Part shown: one piece after another, positions 1 through 10,600 of the stretch
Position numbering within the stretch: the first letter of the stretch is position 1
How the letters are laid out: each line of letters starts with the position of its first letter
Source: Odiellus spinosus
Taxonomy: Eukaryota; Arthropoda; Arachnida; Opiliones; Phalangiidae
Direction: 5' to 3'
Assembly (NCBI GenBank): GCA_963920705.1
Contig: OY987226.1
Span: 32,787,686-32,851,685, forward strand
Length of the DNA: 64,000 bases
Notes under the pieces: model-generated
What the model saw: the letters and a program-made list of their open reading frames with translations, nothing else
Databases searched by the model: none
What the model was told of the DNA's origin: nothing
Made by a program: the position numbers and the translations under genes

Positions 1-353
1 GGATATTCATGAGGGATGTATAAATTCATGGTAACTGTTAATGGATCAAGTTGTGAGCGATATAGATTACGACGTATAATTTATTTATTTATTGCTCACT
101 ATTTAATAATATCTGCGACACGAAATAATATATGTATATGAAATTCTATAATAATAATGGTTAGGTGAAGTTAAGTATTTTAACTAGTTTCTCCGCTTAA
201 GCGGTTTCTTATTAAAAATATTATGTTCAGATTTTAATCTAAATAATCACAAAGCTGATTTTTAATGATGTAAATCATTTACTTTAAAATCCAGAATTTA
301 CAAAGGTATATAATAATCAAAACAAAATCATTTCATTTTGTTGTATATACTAT
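1..353. other. Intergenic / 3' flank of the NPC2-like gene
   Basis: AT-rich DNA downstream of the NPC2-like stop codon. Minus-strand AATAAA motifs lie near 80-92 and an ATTAAA near 234; either could be the polyadenylation signal. No other gene is visible. Confidence 0.4.
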
Positions 354-2780
354 TTACTTTATCTGGACAGGAGCCTTAAAACAAAAGACCACGCCATTAT
401 CTCCTTCAGCTTTAAATGTTGCGGTGGTTTTCAGCTAAAATATTTAAGAAAAAGTATAATTACATATTATGCACTAGGGATATAAGTTGTGTTTTAACTG
501 CGCTAGGTTCCCCGCGTGCCACTGCCAGTGAAGTGTAGGCTGCTCAAGAGTTTCTTCGTAATAAAATAACATTTTCGTGGGCGACGTCATATATTATTTG
601 CATTTGAATTCAAAATTCGCGCCAAAAATATTGCGTACTATAATTTTCTAGAAAAATCGATTATTTTTGGAACTAGGTACTATAATTTTAGACTTTTGAT
701 CTGGCAACGCTGATTACCCTTATCAATCATATTACTTAATAATAAAGGTTTAACGAGGCCTAAAGCTCTTGGCAATTATATCTTATTTTTCCGTGAGTCT
801 CTTCTCCTGCAATTTTTACGTGGAGTGATGACGAAGCAAAAACAACGGGAAATCAAGGCTATAGACTTTAGTCTCTGGTTTTCATTGTTATATTGTTAAA
901 AAAATTGCTTGAAATTGTAAACTTACCGAAGGAGCGTACGAAGGGACAGCGAGAGTAGTTTTGAAAGTAAGCCCTTGGCCATTTTTAATTGGACAAGAAA
1001 TCCCACTTCCGCTACAGCCATCAGCACCATCTTCCATTCCGGGAAAAGAAGCCTCAATTCCAAACACTCTAGCCGAAATGCTTAGTTTAAGATTTGACGT
1101 ATCTTGATCTGAAAATAGCAAATGTTTGTGATTAATTTCACGTGTACGTGTACGTGTGATTGTTTCCGAGTTACTTGAAAGAAAATCAATCTCAATTTCG
1201 GTTTTTTGACCCTTCGCGAAAGAGCAGGGTTCTGTTGAGCACGGATTGCCTCGTACTTCTGTTACAGTACCACCTGAAAACCACATTTTGTTTTATTAAT
1301 ATTAAAGAAGAGGATTCAGTGGGGTCTTTTTCCACTTTCTACATATTCTTGTTGAAGCGAGAGTTGGCGTAAAGTGGATCTATTGTGGGTAGTAAATGAA
1401 TGAGTTGTGACATTCACTTGAGAAAAAAGTTGTCTGACCGCCTTGCCAATTTTAGTATCAGCGTAACTTTTAAGAAGTTGAAATACTCTAATTTTTAAAA
1501 ATTATTAAAGAACTGCTACTTTATGGAGAAAAAAGGGCTTATATTAAAACTATAATAATACAATAGAAGCTTTCCAGTCGTAACCTTTCATATGTTAAAG
1601 CTAATCTTACAATAAATTTATTAATCGTTCCAGTGAAAAAGTCATTAGCACCTTTGATTTATTTTAAAACTTTCCCACTCATATTTTTTTGTCATATATC
1701 TAAATTGGGTCATGACTTGTTTAAATTCCCTTCTATACCAACCGGTTTCCTTGCATAAAATCTTTGTCGTATTATATATCAAAATCTATTTCGACATAAT
1801 CGTATTTAACACTTAAACGCGTCATATTATTACAACTGGGTAGAGTGCAGTCTTACTATAGTTTTTAGTTTTCTCCTACGAGCGACAAGCATCATCTCAA
1901 ATCACGCGTCTCGCACTTAATAGTGTCTCTACTTCTATTTATTTAATGGTAATAAATAATATAATTTGCCACTGTCACTCTGTTATGTAAAACGTGATAT
2001 ATCGTATTCCTAGTAATGGCGTCTGCAAGCTGGCAAAACCAGATCAACATTAATGCGCAATCGAGTCAATGGTAAGGGGCACTAGAGCCTCGTTCATACA
2101 TAGACCTAAATGAGCTTTGATTTCTATATAACTGGTTATCAAACCAACGTGAGAAATCAGTTCGTGTTGGTTCGGGAAGCAATTTGGTCAAGTCGCTTCG
2201 GTTCAATCCGCCAAGGGAGACAAATTTGCTGATAAATCTTAAAATAATGCGAGTTAAATTATAGTTTCTATCAAAAATTATCAACCAACGAGTTACAAAC
2301 ACGATTTACTAATTAGTTTGAGATAATTATTTAAAAATTTTAAATTCTGGGCATTTTTTAAAATGACGCTAAGCCTTGGCTTAGTTCGAACCGGGGCGAA
2401 CGGCCGCGAAACGTCTTGCAAGCGTGTGAACCAGTGAAAACGGAAACGCTTTGTACTGGTTTTGGAACCGATTTTGCCTTCAAGTATGAACGAGGCTTAG
2501 GTTAGCTTTACTCCCGGTAATTTTTAAATCCCGGAATTACCCTAAACAGCGCGAGTTTACTGATATAACCTAACTTTTGATAATGTTCTAGGTAAGTCTA
2601 ATAAACCACGTTATAATTTTGCAATTCTCAGTCTCACTGAAAACTATCCCTTAAATATAATTTACTAATTTCGGATTTTGCAAATAGTTAAAACTACTTA
2701 CCACAGCTAGTAAAAGATATTGCTTTCTGCGCTGAAGCAATGCCGCATAGTAAAGTGAAAAAAAGGATTTGGTGAATCAT
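354..2780 (-). CDS. NPC2: NPC2-like (ML-domain) secreted lipid-binding protein, 4 exons
   Basis: Spliced minus-strand gene: exon 1 2780-2702, exon 2 1273-1175, exon 3 1108-927, exon 4 434-354 (stop TAA). All junctions are GT/AG with matching phases (1, 1, 0), and 441 nt encode 146 residues, normal for the family. The protein starts with a hydrophobic signal peptide (MIHQILFFTLLCGIASA, cleavage before Gln18), then FTSCGG, the NPCSTEPC motif, a DGC/ISCPI region and the terminal CFKAPVQIK. Six cysteines sit in the usual positions for three disulfides. Known for the family: NPC2/MD-2-related proteins form a beta-sandwich that binds sterols or other lipids; arthropods have many paralogues in sterol transport, immunity and chemosensory fluid. 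The 66-bp intron 2 (1109-1174) is open in frame, so a naive ORF reads through it; removing it restores the family spacing. Intron 1 (1274-2701) holds a MITE-like element. The exact paralogue is not assignable. Confidence 0.93.
2086..2497. mobile_element. MITE-like element in NPC2 intron 1
   Basis: Inverted ends AGCCTCGTTCATAC and GTATGAACGAGGCT bound about 412 bp, flanked on both sides by TAG. No transposase is encoded. The 3-bp flank and TIR style would fit a PIF/Harbinger-like MITE, but this is an inference. Confidence 0.55.
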
Positions 2781-2851
2781 TTTCTCAAGTATATTTCTCG
2801 TCTTTTAAGTAAAGTAACGGAGAAGATAATAAACTGGAATTGAGTCTGCCG

Positions 2852-2859
2852 TATTTATA
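2852..2859 (-). promoter_or_regulatory. Probable TATA box of the NPC2-like gene
   Basis: On the minus strand the bases read TATAAATA, about 72 bp upstream of the ATG at 2780. A start site about 25-30 bp downstream would give a 5' UTR of roughly 45-55 nt. Position fits; the transcription start itself is inferred. Confidence 0.55.
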
Positions 2860-3010
2860 CGTTTTTTAATTTAAAGAAATTCGCTTTATGGGGAAGGTGA
2901 TGTATTTTACAACACCTGTTCCAAAGATTGCGTGACTTATTTAAACTTGATCTTCATCCTCTTGCCATATTTTGTTGAAGGTGGAATGAAGTTTTTTCCC
3001 ATCGATTTCC

Positions 3011-3121
3011 TACCCTTTAAATAGGCAAAATTCATTATACTTGATGTTCTACCCTTTAAATAGGCAAAACTCATAATACTTGATGTTCTACCCTTCAAAT
3101 AGGCAAAATTCATTATACTTG
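3011..3121. repeat. 39-bp tandem repeat, three copies
   Basis: Copies start at 3011, 3050 and 3089. The unit begins TACCCTTTAAATAGGC; copies differ at a few bases and the third is shorter. No function visible. Confidence 0.85.
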
Positions 3122-3295
3122 GTTTCCAGTTAAGTTATTGTAATGGGAAAAGCTGAAGCCGATTAATGCAAACTGTTGATTATAGAAAAGAAAGTAATTA
3201 GTTCGTAATAATTTCTCTTGAACAAGACTAAAGTAATACATTTATAAGGAAATATTAAGAGGGAAAGTAATAGATTCATTAAGGTTTGAATTCTA

Positions 3296-3474
3296 GGTTT
3301 GCGTCCGCTTGCGCAGTTTTCCACTTGCGCATTTTCATTTGCGCAGTAGCCATTTGCGCGGTTTCCCATTTGCGCGGTTCCCAAATGGAAAACTGCGCAA
3401 ATGGGAAACCGCGCAAATGGTTACTGCGCAAATGAAAATGCGCAAGTGGGAAACTGCGCAAGCGGACGTAAACC
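3296..3474. repeat. Foldback of TTGCGC-type units
   Basis: A 179-bp near-perfect inverted repeat centred near 3385. Each arm is built from about five direct repeats of roughly 14-17 bp containing TTGCGC (for example CATTTGCGCAGT), so it is both palindromic and internally tandem. It opens reading frames of 65-73 codons in several frames, which are artefacts of the repeat. Confidence 0.85.
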
Positions 3475-3487
3475 ATTTTTAAGACGT

Positions 3488-3711
3488 GACGTTTTGTCTT
3501 ACGGGGCGTCGTTTAATAGTTACGAAATGAATCCTGCGCGGATGACCCCTAAACGTACTTTAAGAAATGTATACCCATTAATAAAATACGCTCTTCATTA
3601 AAATAACAGCTAAATAATAAAAATAAGTTTATCCTTGAATATACGTTAAGGGGTTATCCGCGCATGATTCATTTCGTAACTCTGAAATGGCGCCCCGTAC
3701 GACAAAACGTC
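3488..3711. mobile_element. Foldback element with long inverted arms
   Basis: Arms starting GACGTTTTGTC(T/G)TACGGGGCG face each other over about 224 bp. Each arm continues for about 70 bp through GTTACGAAATGAATC and GCGCGGAT. The spacer is AT-rich. No coding capacity, so a non-autonomous foldback/MITE is likely. Confidence 0.7.
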
Positions 3712-4686
3712 ATAAAACATTTTCGTCCTAAAATGACCCATAGAACCCACTGTAGCTTGGTCCTACCATCATTTTCGAAACACCCGGTATAATTACCTTT
3801 ATAATAGTTTTAGGATAAGGTGTCGATTCTCGTTAGAAATTAAATAGTTGTCGAACTTCATTCTGCCTTTAATATTGATTTCCCAAAAGAGCTGCGCCGA
3901 AAAAATAGATAAAGGTCTCAAAGATTAAAAGATTATCTCTCTGGAGGTAAAAACAAAATTGTTACTATGTCATAAAGAGATGGAGATAAGAGACATCCTG
4001 CAAATTAATGATTGTGCTTTTAGTTTATACTCCCTATTAGGAGTAACACCACAATTAAAAGAAAATTGAGATGATATTAAGATAAACACGAAAATGTTAA
4101 AATAACCTCCATAAATTAATTAAAACCTTACGAGGGAAAAATTCTAAAAAAAAAAACATCTTAAAGGGAAATTAGGTAATTTTTAATGTAGTTCTTCATG
4201 GTTTAGTCTATTTGTAAAAAGGTGGGAGAATTCTTAAGATTGATACTTTGTGTGGCTAATTAATTTGAAACCAATCTGCCAATTTGATTAATAATCTACT
4301 ATGGACGACCATGTAGCGGACGATAACTTCGAGCCAATTGAAACCTAATATTCATTTAAATTATCATTTAAAAATATCAAAGTAACTATATCTATGGTAG
4401 TGTCGCCTAATTCTGAACGCGACTAATTCCAACCACGATAATTTGTCTAATTAATTAGACCGTTTTTAAGGGAATGTTTCCTTTTCGGTCCGGGAAATAA
4501 GGTTTTACGAGCCTCGAAAAAATCCCAGGCTTACGCCCTCGATTTCTTCGTAAAGTTAGAGTTTCCCGCTACAAAATAAACTTTTCAAGCCCAGAATTTG
4601 GCCACAAACTCTTCGCGAAAACGTAATTTCAAAATATGTCTAAGAATTTCTAATTCTTAACGGCGCGCTAAAATATACGATAAACT

Positions 4687-4838
4687 CCCAAAATTTGCTA
4701 AAGAAACCACTTCCGCGCCTCGGAATGAGAAACGAGTGTCACCAATCGCGCTAAATTAAATTTGGCCAAGGAATCCATTGGTGACACTCGTTTCTCGATT
4801 GGAGGTGCGCGAGTGGTTCATTTTGCAAATTTTGATTT
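4687..4838. repeat. Inverted repeat around GAGAAACGAGTGTCACCAAT
   Basis: The 20-bp sequence GAGAAACGAGTGTCACCAAT at about 4727 is matched by its reverse complement ending near 4798. Weaker pairing continues outward through AAAATTTGC and AACCACT on both sides. Probably the remnant of a foldback element. Confidence 0.65.
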
Positions 4839-5377
4839 TTTTTACACGTTATAAAGAAATATATTTATAATAAATAAATTTATTTTTTTACAAGGGGTAC
4901 GCCTTCAGAAAAAAAAAAAAATATTTTAGATTTTTTTACAAATCGAATATAAATTGATTTTTTTTATTTCGAATTGATTTTTTTTTTCATTCAAATGAAA
5001 AATGAAAACTGACCATAATGTCATTTTCTAATGATACCCTTTCGTTGAAAAAGGCATTATACAAATGGCAATGTATAATGCTCGTTGCTCGAGACCAGCA
5101 TGGACAAAATTACATAATGTTTGTCCATGAGACCAGCGAGACGATAAATCGATGGGAAGTTTCATTCCAGTGATAAATTTTTCAACCTTAAAGAGCAGAT
5201 GGTACCCATTTTTCCAAGTAATAAATATATAATTTGAAGAGTTTTTTGGAAAGATCGTTAAAACAATGCGTATGCCATAGTCCTGGTCGATTTGCCGGAA
5301 ATGGGCGCTTGTCTCATAGCCGCGCCGCCATCTTTTTGTAGTAACAGGCTGCCAGACTATTTCTAATTCCAAAAACG
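4839..5377. other. AT-rich DNA left of the tRNA array
   Basis: T-rich low-complexity DNA at about 4835-4990, with several runs of eight or more T, is followed by about 380 bp of apparently unique sequence up to the first tRNA. No exon or RNA gene is recognised. Confidence 0.5.
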
Positions 5378-5448
5378 TGCATCGGCCGGGAATCGAACCC
5401 GGGCCGCCCGCGTGGCAGGCGAGCATTCTACCACTGAACCACCGATGC
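5378..5448 (-). tRNA. tRNA-Gly(GCC), first copy of the array
   Basis: Representative full-length copy. Read on the minus strand it pairs as a complete 7-bp acceptor stem, short D arm, 5-bp anticodon stem with loop CTGCCAC, and 5-bp T stem with loop TTCGATT. The 3' flank reads CGTTTTTGG, supplying a T5 terminator three bases past the discriminator. Sequence matches the standard eukaryotic tRNA-Gly(GCC) with few changes. CCA is not encoded, as expected. Confidence 0.96.
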
Positions 5449-5512
5449 TCGGTTCCTTGATTTAATTATTGAAGTTCACCAAAAAACGAGAGGATTTTTG
5501 AATCCAAAAACG

Positions 5513-5583
5513 TGCAACGCCCGGGAATCGAACCCGGGCCCCCTGCGTGGCAGGCGTGCATTCTACCACTGAACCACCGATGC
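5513..5583 (-). pseudogene. Mismatched-acceptor tRNA-Gly class (10 copies; this one is the type)
   Basis: The 3' acceptor strand reads GCGTTGC instead of CCGATGC while the 5' strand stays GCATCGG, giving mismatches at pairs 4-69 and 7-66. The anticodon stem also has T-to-A (GCACGCC) opposite an unchanged partner, and the variable region reads GGG. Anticodon GCC is kept. Likely a defective or gene-converted hybrid. Other copies: 6170, 9045, 10136, 12847, 13938, 18203, 19295, 22006, 23097. All are in the left part of the array. Confidence 0.8.
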
Positions 5584-7639
5584 TCGGTTACTTGCTTAAA
5601 TTATTGAAGTTCACAAAAAAACGGGAGAATTATTGAAGTTCACCAAAAAACGAGAGGATGTTTGAATCCAAAAACGTGCATCGGCCGGGAATCGAACCCG
5701 GGCCGCCCGCGTGGCAGGCGAGCATTCTACTACTGAACCACCGATGCTCGTTTACTTGCTTAAATTATTGAAGTTCACAAAAAAACGGTAGAATTATTGA
5801 AGTTCACCAAAAAACGAGAGGATTTTTGAATCCAAAAACGTGCATCGGCCGGGAATCGAACCCGGGCCGCCCGCGTGGCAGGCGAGCATTCTACCACTGA
5901 ACCACCGATGCTCGGTTACTTTCTTAAATTATTGAAGTTCACAAAAAAACGGGAGAATTATTGAAGTTCACCAGAAAACGAGAGGATTTTTGAATCCAAA
6001 AACGTGCATCGGCCGGGAATCGAACCCGGGCCGCCCGCGTGGCAGGCGAGCATTCTACTACTGAACCACCGATGCTCGTTTACTTGCTTAAATTATTGAA
6101 GTTCACAAAAAAACGGTAGAATTATTGAAGTTCACCAAAAAACGAGAGGATTTTTGAATCCAAAAACGTGCAACGCCCGGGAATCGAACCTGGGCCCCCC
6201 GCGTGGCAGGCGTGCATTCTACCACTGAACCACCGATGCTCGGTTACTTGCTTAAATTATTGAAGTTCACAAAAAAAACGGGAGAATTATTGAAGTTCAC
6301 CAAAAAACGAGAGGATGTTTGAATCCAAGAACGTGCATCGGCCGGGAATCGAACCCGGGCCGCCCGCGTGGCAGGCGAGCATTCTACCACTGAACCACCG
6401 ATGCTCGGTTCCTTGATTTAATTATTGAAGTTCACCAAAAAACGAGAGGATTTTTGAAACCAAAAACGTGCATCGGCCGGGAATCGAACCCGGGCCGCCC
6501 GCGTGGCAGGCGAGCATTCTACCACGGAACCACCGATGCTCGGTTTCTTTCTTAAATTATTGAAGTTCACAAAAAAACGGGAGAATTATTGAAGTTCACC
6601 AGAAAACGAGAGGATTTTTGAATCCATAAACGTGCATCGGCCGGGAATCGAACCCGGGCCGCCCGCGTGGCAAGCGAGCATTCTACCACTGAACCACCGA
6701 TGCTCGGTTCCTTGGTTTAATTATTGAAGTTCACAAAAAAACGGGAGAATTATTGAAGTTCACAAAAAAACGGGAGAATTATTGAAGTTCACAAAAAAAC
6801 GAGAGGATTTTTGAATCCGAAAACGTGCATCGGCCGGGAATCGAACCCGGGCCGCCCGCGTGGCAGGCGAGCATTCTACCACTGAACCACCGATGCTCGG
6901 TTACTTGCTTAAATTATTGAAGTTCACAAAAAAACGGGAGAATTATTGAAGCTCACCACAAAACGAGAGGATTTTTGAATCCAAAAACGTGCATCGGCCG
7001 GGAATCGAACCCGGGCCGCCCGCGTGGCAGGCGAGCATTCTACCACTGAACCACCGATGCTCGGTTACTTGCGTAAATTATTGAAGTTCACAAAAAAACG
7101 GGATAATTATTGAAGTTCACAAAAAAACGGGATAATTATTGAAGTTCACCAAAAAACGAGAGGATCTTTGAATCCGAAAACGTTCATCGGCCGGGAATCG
7201 AACCCGGGCCGCCCGCGTGGCAGGCGAGCATTCTACCACTGAACCACCGATGCTCGGTTACTTAGTTATTTATTGAAGTTCACAAAAAAACGGTTTAATT
7301 ATTGAAGTTCACAAAAAAACGGGAGAATTATTGAAGTTCACAAAAAAACGGTAGAATTATTGAAGTTCACCAAAAAACGAGAGGATTTTTGAATCCAAAA
7401 ACGTGCATCGGCCGGGAATCGAACCCGGGCCGCCCGCGTGGCAGGCGAGCATTCTACCACTGAACCACCGATGCTCGGTTACTTTCTTAAATTATTGAAG
7501 TTCACAAAAAAACGGGAGAATTATTGAAGTTCAACAGAAAACAAGAGGATTTTTGAATCCAAAAACGTGCATCGGCCGGGAATCGAACCCGGGCCGCCCG
7601 CGTGGCAGGCGAGCATTCTACCACTGAACCACCGATGCT

Positions 7640-10600
7640 CGGATACTTGCTTAAATTATTGAAGTTCACAAAAAAACGGGATAATTATTGAAGTTCACCA
7701 AAAAACGAGAGTATTTTTGAATCCAAAAACGTGCATCGGCCGGGAATCGAACCCGTGCCGCCCGCGTGGCAGGCGAGCATTCTACCACTGAACCACCGAT
7801 GCTCGGATACTTGCTTAAATTATTGAAGTTCACAAAAAAACGGAAGAATTATTGAAGTTCACCAAAAAACGAGAGGATTTTTGAATCCAAAAACGTGCAT
7901 CGGCCGGGAATCGAACCCGGGCCGCCCGCGTGGCAGGCGAGCATTCTACCACTGAACCACCGATGCTCGGTTACTTTCTTAAATTATTGAAGTTCACAAA
8001 AAAACGGGAGAATTATTGAAGTTCACCAGAAAACGAGAGGATTTTTGAATCCATAAACGTGCATCGGCCGGGAATCGAACCCGGGCCGCCCGCGTGGCAG
8101 GCGAGCATTCTACCACTGAACCACCGATGCTCGGTTCCTTGGTTTAATTATTGAAGTTCACAAAAAAACGGGAGAATTATTGAAGTTCACAAAAAAACGG
8201 GAGAATTATTGAAGTTCACCAAAAAACGAGAGGATTTTTGAATCCGAAAACGTGCATCGGCCGGGAATCGAACCCGGGCCGCCCGCGTGGCAGGCGAGCA
8301 TTCTACCACTGAACCACCGATGCTCGGTTACTTGCTTAAATTATTGAAGTTCAAAAAAAAACGGGAGAATTATTGAAGTTCACCACAAAACGAGAGGATT
8401 TTTGAATCCAAAAACGTGCATCGGCCGGGAATCGAACCCGGGCCGCCCGCGTGGCAGGCGAGCATTCTACCACTGAACCACCGATGCTCGGTTACTTGCG
8501 TAAATTATTGAAGTTCACAAAAAAACGAGAGGATGTTTGAATCCAAAAACGTGCATCGGCCGGGAATCGAACCCGGGCCGCCCGCGTGGCAGGCGAGCAT
8601 TCTACTACTGAACCACCGATGCTCGTTTACTTGCTTAAATTATTGAAGTTCACAAAAAAACGGTAGAATTATTGAAGTTCACCAAAAAACGAGAGGATTT
8701 TTGAATCCAAAAACGTGCATCGGCCGGGAATCGAACCCGGGCCGCCCGCGTGGCAGGCGAGCATTCTACCACTGAACCACCGATGCTCGGTTACTTTCTT
8801 AAATTATTGAAGTTCACAAAAAAACGGGAGAATTATTGAAGTTCACCAGAAAACGAGAGGATTTTTGAATCCAAAAACGTGCATCGGCCGGGAATCGAAC
8901 CCGGGCCGCCCGCGTGGCAGGCGAGCATTCTACTACTGAACCACCGATGCTCGTTTACTTGCTTAAATTATTGAAGTTCACAAAAAAACGGTAGAATTAT
9001 TGAAGTTCACCAAAAAACGAGAGGATTTTTGAATCCAAAAACGTGCAACGCCCGGGAATCGAACCCGGGCCCCCCGCGTGGCAGGCGTGCATTCTACCAC
9101 TGAACCACCGATGCTCGGTTACATGCTTAAATTATTGAAGTTCACAAAAAAAACGGGAGAATTATTGAAGTTCACCAAAAAACGAGAGGATGTTTGAATC
9201 CAAGAACGTGCATCGGCCGGGAATCGAACCCGGGCCGCCCGCGTGGCAGGCGAGCATTCTACCACTGAACCACCGATGCTCGGTTCCTTGATTTAATTAT
9301 TGAAGTTCACCAAAAAACGAGAGGATTTTTGAATCCAAAAACGTGCATCGGCCGGGAATCGAACCCGGGCCGCCCGCGTGGCAGGCGAGCATTCTACCAC
9401 TGAACCACCGATGCTCGGTTTCTTTCTTAAATTATTGAAGTTCACAAAAAAACGGGAGAATTATTGAAGTTCACCAGAAAACGAGAGGATTTTTGAATCC
9501 ATAAACGTGCATCGGCCGGGAATCGAACCCGGGCCGCCCGCGTGGCAGGCGAGCATTCTACCACTGAACCACCGATGCTCGGTTACTTGCGTAAATTATT
9601 GAAGTTCACAAAAAAACGAGAGGATGTTTGAATCCAAAAACGTGCATCGGCCGGGAATCGAACCCGGGCCGCCCGCGTGGCAGGCGAGCATTCTACTACT
9701 GAACCACCGATGCTCGTTTACTTGCTTAAATTATTGAAGTTCACAAAAAAACGGTAGAATTATTGAAGTTCACCAAAAAACGAGAGGATTTTTGAATCCA
9801 AAAACGTGCATCGGCCGGGAATCGAACCCGGGCCGCCCGCGTGGCAGGCGAGCATTCTACCACTGAACCACCGATGCTCGGTTACTTTCTTAAATTATTG
9901 AAGTTCACAAAAAAACGGGAGAATTATTGAAGTTCACCAGAAAACGAGAGGATTTTTGAATCCAAAAACGTGCATCGGCCGGGAATCGAACCCGGGCCGC
10001 CCGCGTGGCAGGCGAGCATTCTACTACTGAACCACCGATGCTCGTTTACTTGCTTAAATTATTGAAGTTCACAAAAAAACGGTAGAATTATTGAAGTTCA
10101 CCAAAAAACGAGAGGATTTTTGAATCCAAAAACGTGCAACGCCCGGGAATCGAACCCGGGCCCCCCGCGTGGCAGGCGTGCATTCTACCACTGAACCACC
10201 GATGCTCGGTTACTTGCTTAAATTATTGAAGTTCACAAAAAAAACGGGAGAATTATTGAAGTTCACCAAAAAACGAGAGGATGTTTGAATCCAAGAACGT
10301 GCATCGGCCGGGAATCGAACCCGGGCCGCCCGCGTGGCAGGCGAGCATTCTACCACTGAACCACCGATGCTCGGTTCCTTGATTTAATTATTGAAGTTCA
10401 CCAAAAAACGAGAGGATTTTTGAAACCAAAAACGTGCATCGGCCGGGAATCGAACCCGGGCCGCCCGCGTGGCAGGCGAGCATTCTACCACGGAACCACC
10501 GATGCTCGGTTTCTTTCTTAAATTATTGAAGTTCACAAAAAAACGGGAGAATTATTGAAGTTCACCAGAAAACGAGAGGATTTTTGAATCCATAAACGTG

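Larger units (their letters stand above)
5378..7640 (-). repeat. Array block 1: 14 tRNA-Gly copies
   Basis: Low-coordinate (3') ends of the tRNAs, within about 2 bp: 5379, 5514, 5678, 5842, 6006, 6170, 6335, 6470, 6634, 6827, 6991, 7184, 7405, 7569. Each runs about 70 bp to the right. Copies at 5514 and 6170 are the mismatched-acceptor class. Those at 5678 and 6006 carry the D-loop G-to-A change. Much of this block recurs about 3,966 bp to the right (for example 6170 to 10136, and the unusual CGGAACC copy at 6470 to 10436). Confidence 0.9.

Noticed and set aside
3163-3601. 65-73-codon frames rich in MGNRANGYCANENAQ
   Set aside because: They arise from the TTGCGC foldback, which is open on both strands because of its palindromic structure.
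5028-5426. 132-codon minus-strand frame starting MLACHAGGPGSIPGR
   Set aside because: Its start lies inside the first tRNA-Gly gene and the rest has no family resemblance.
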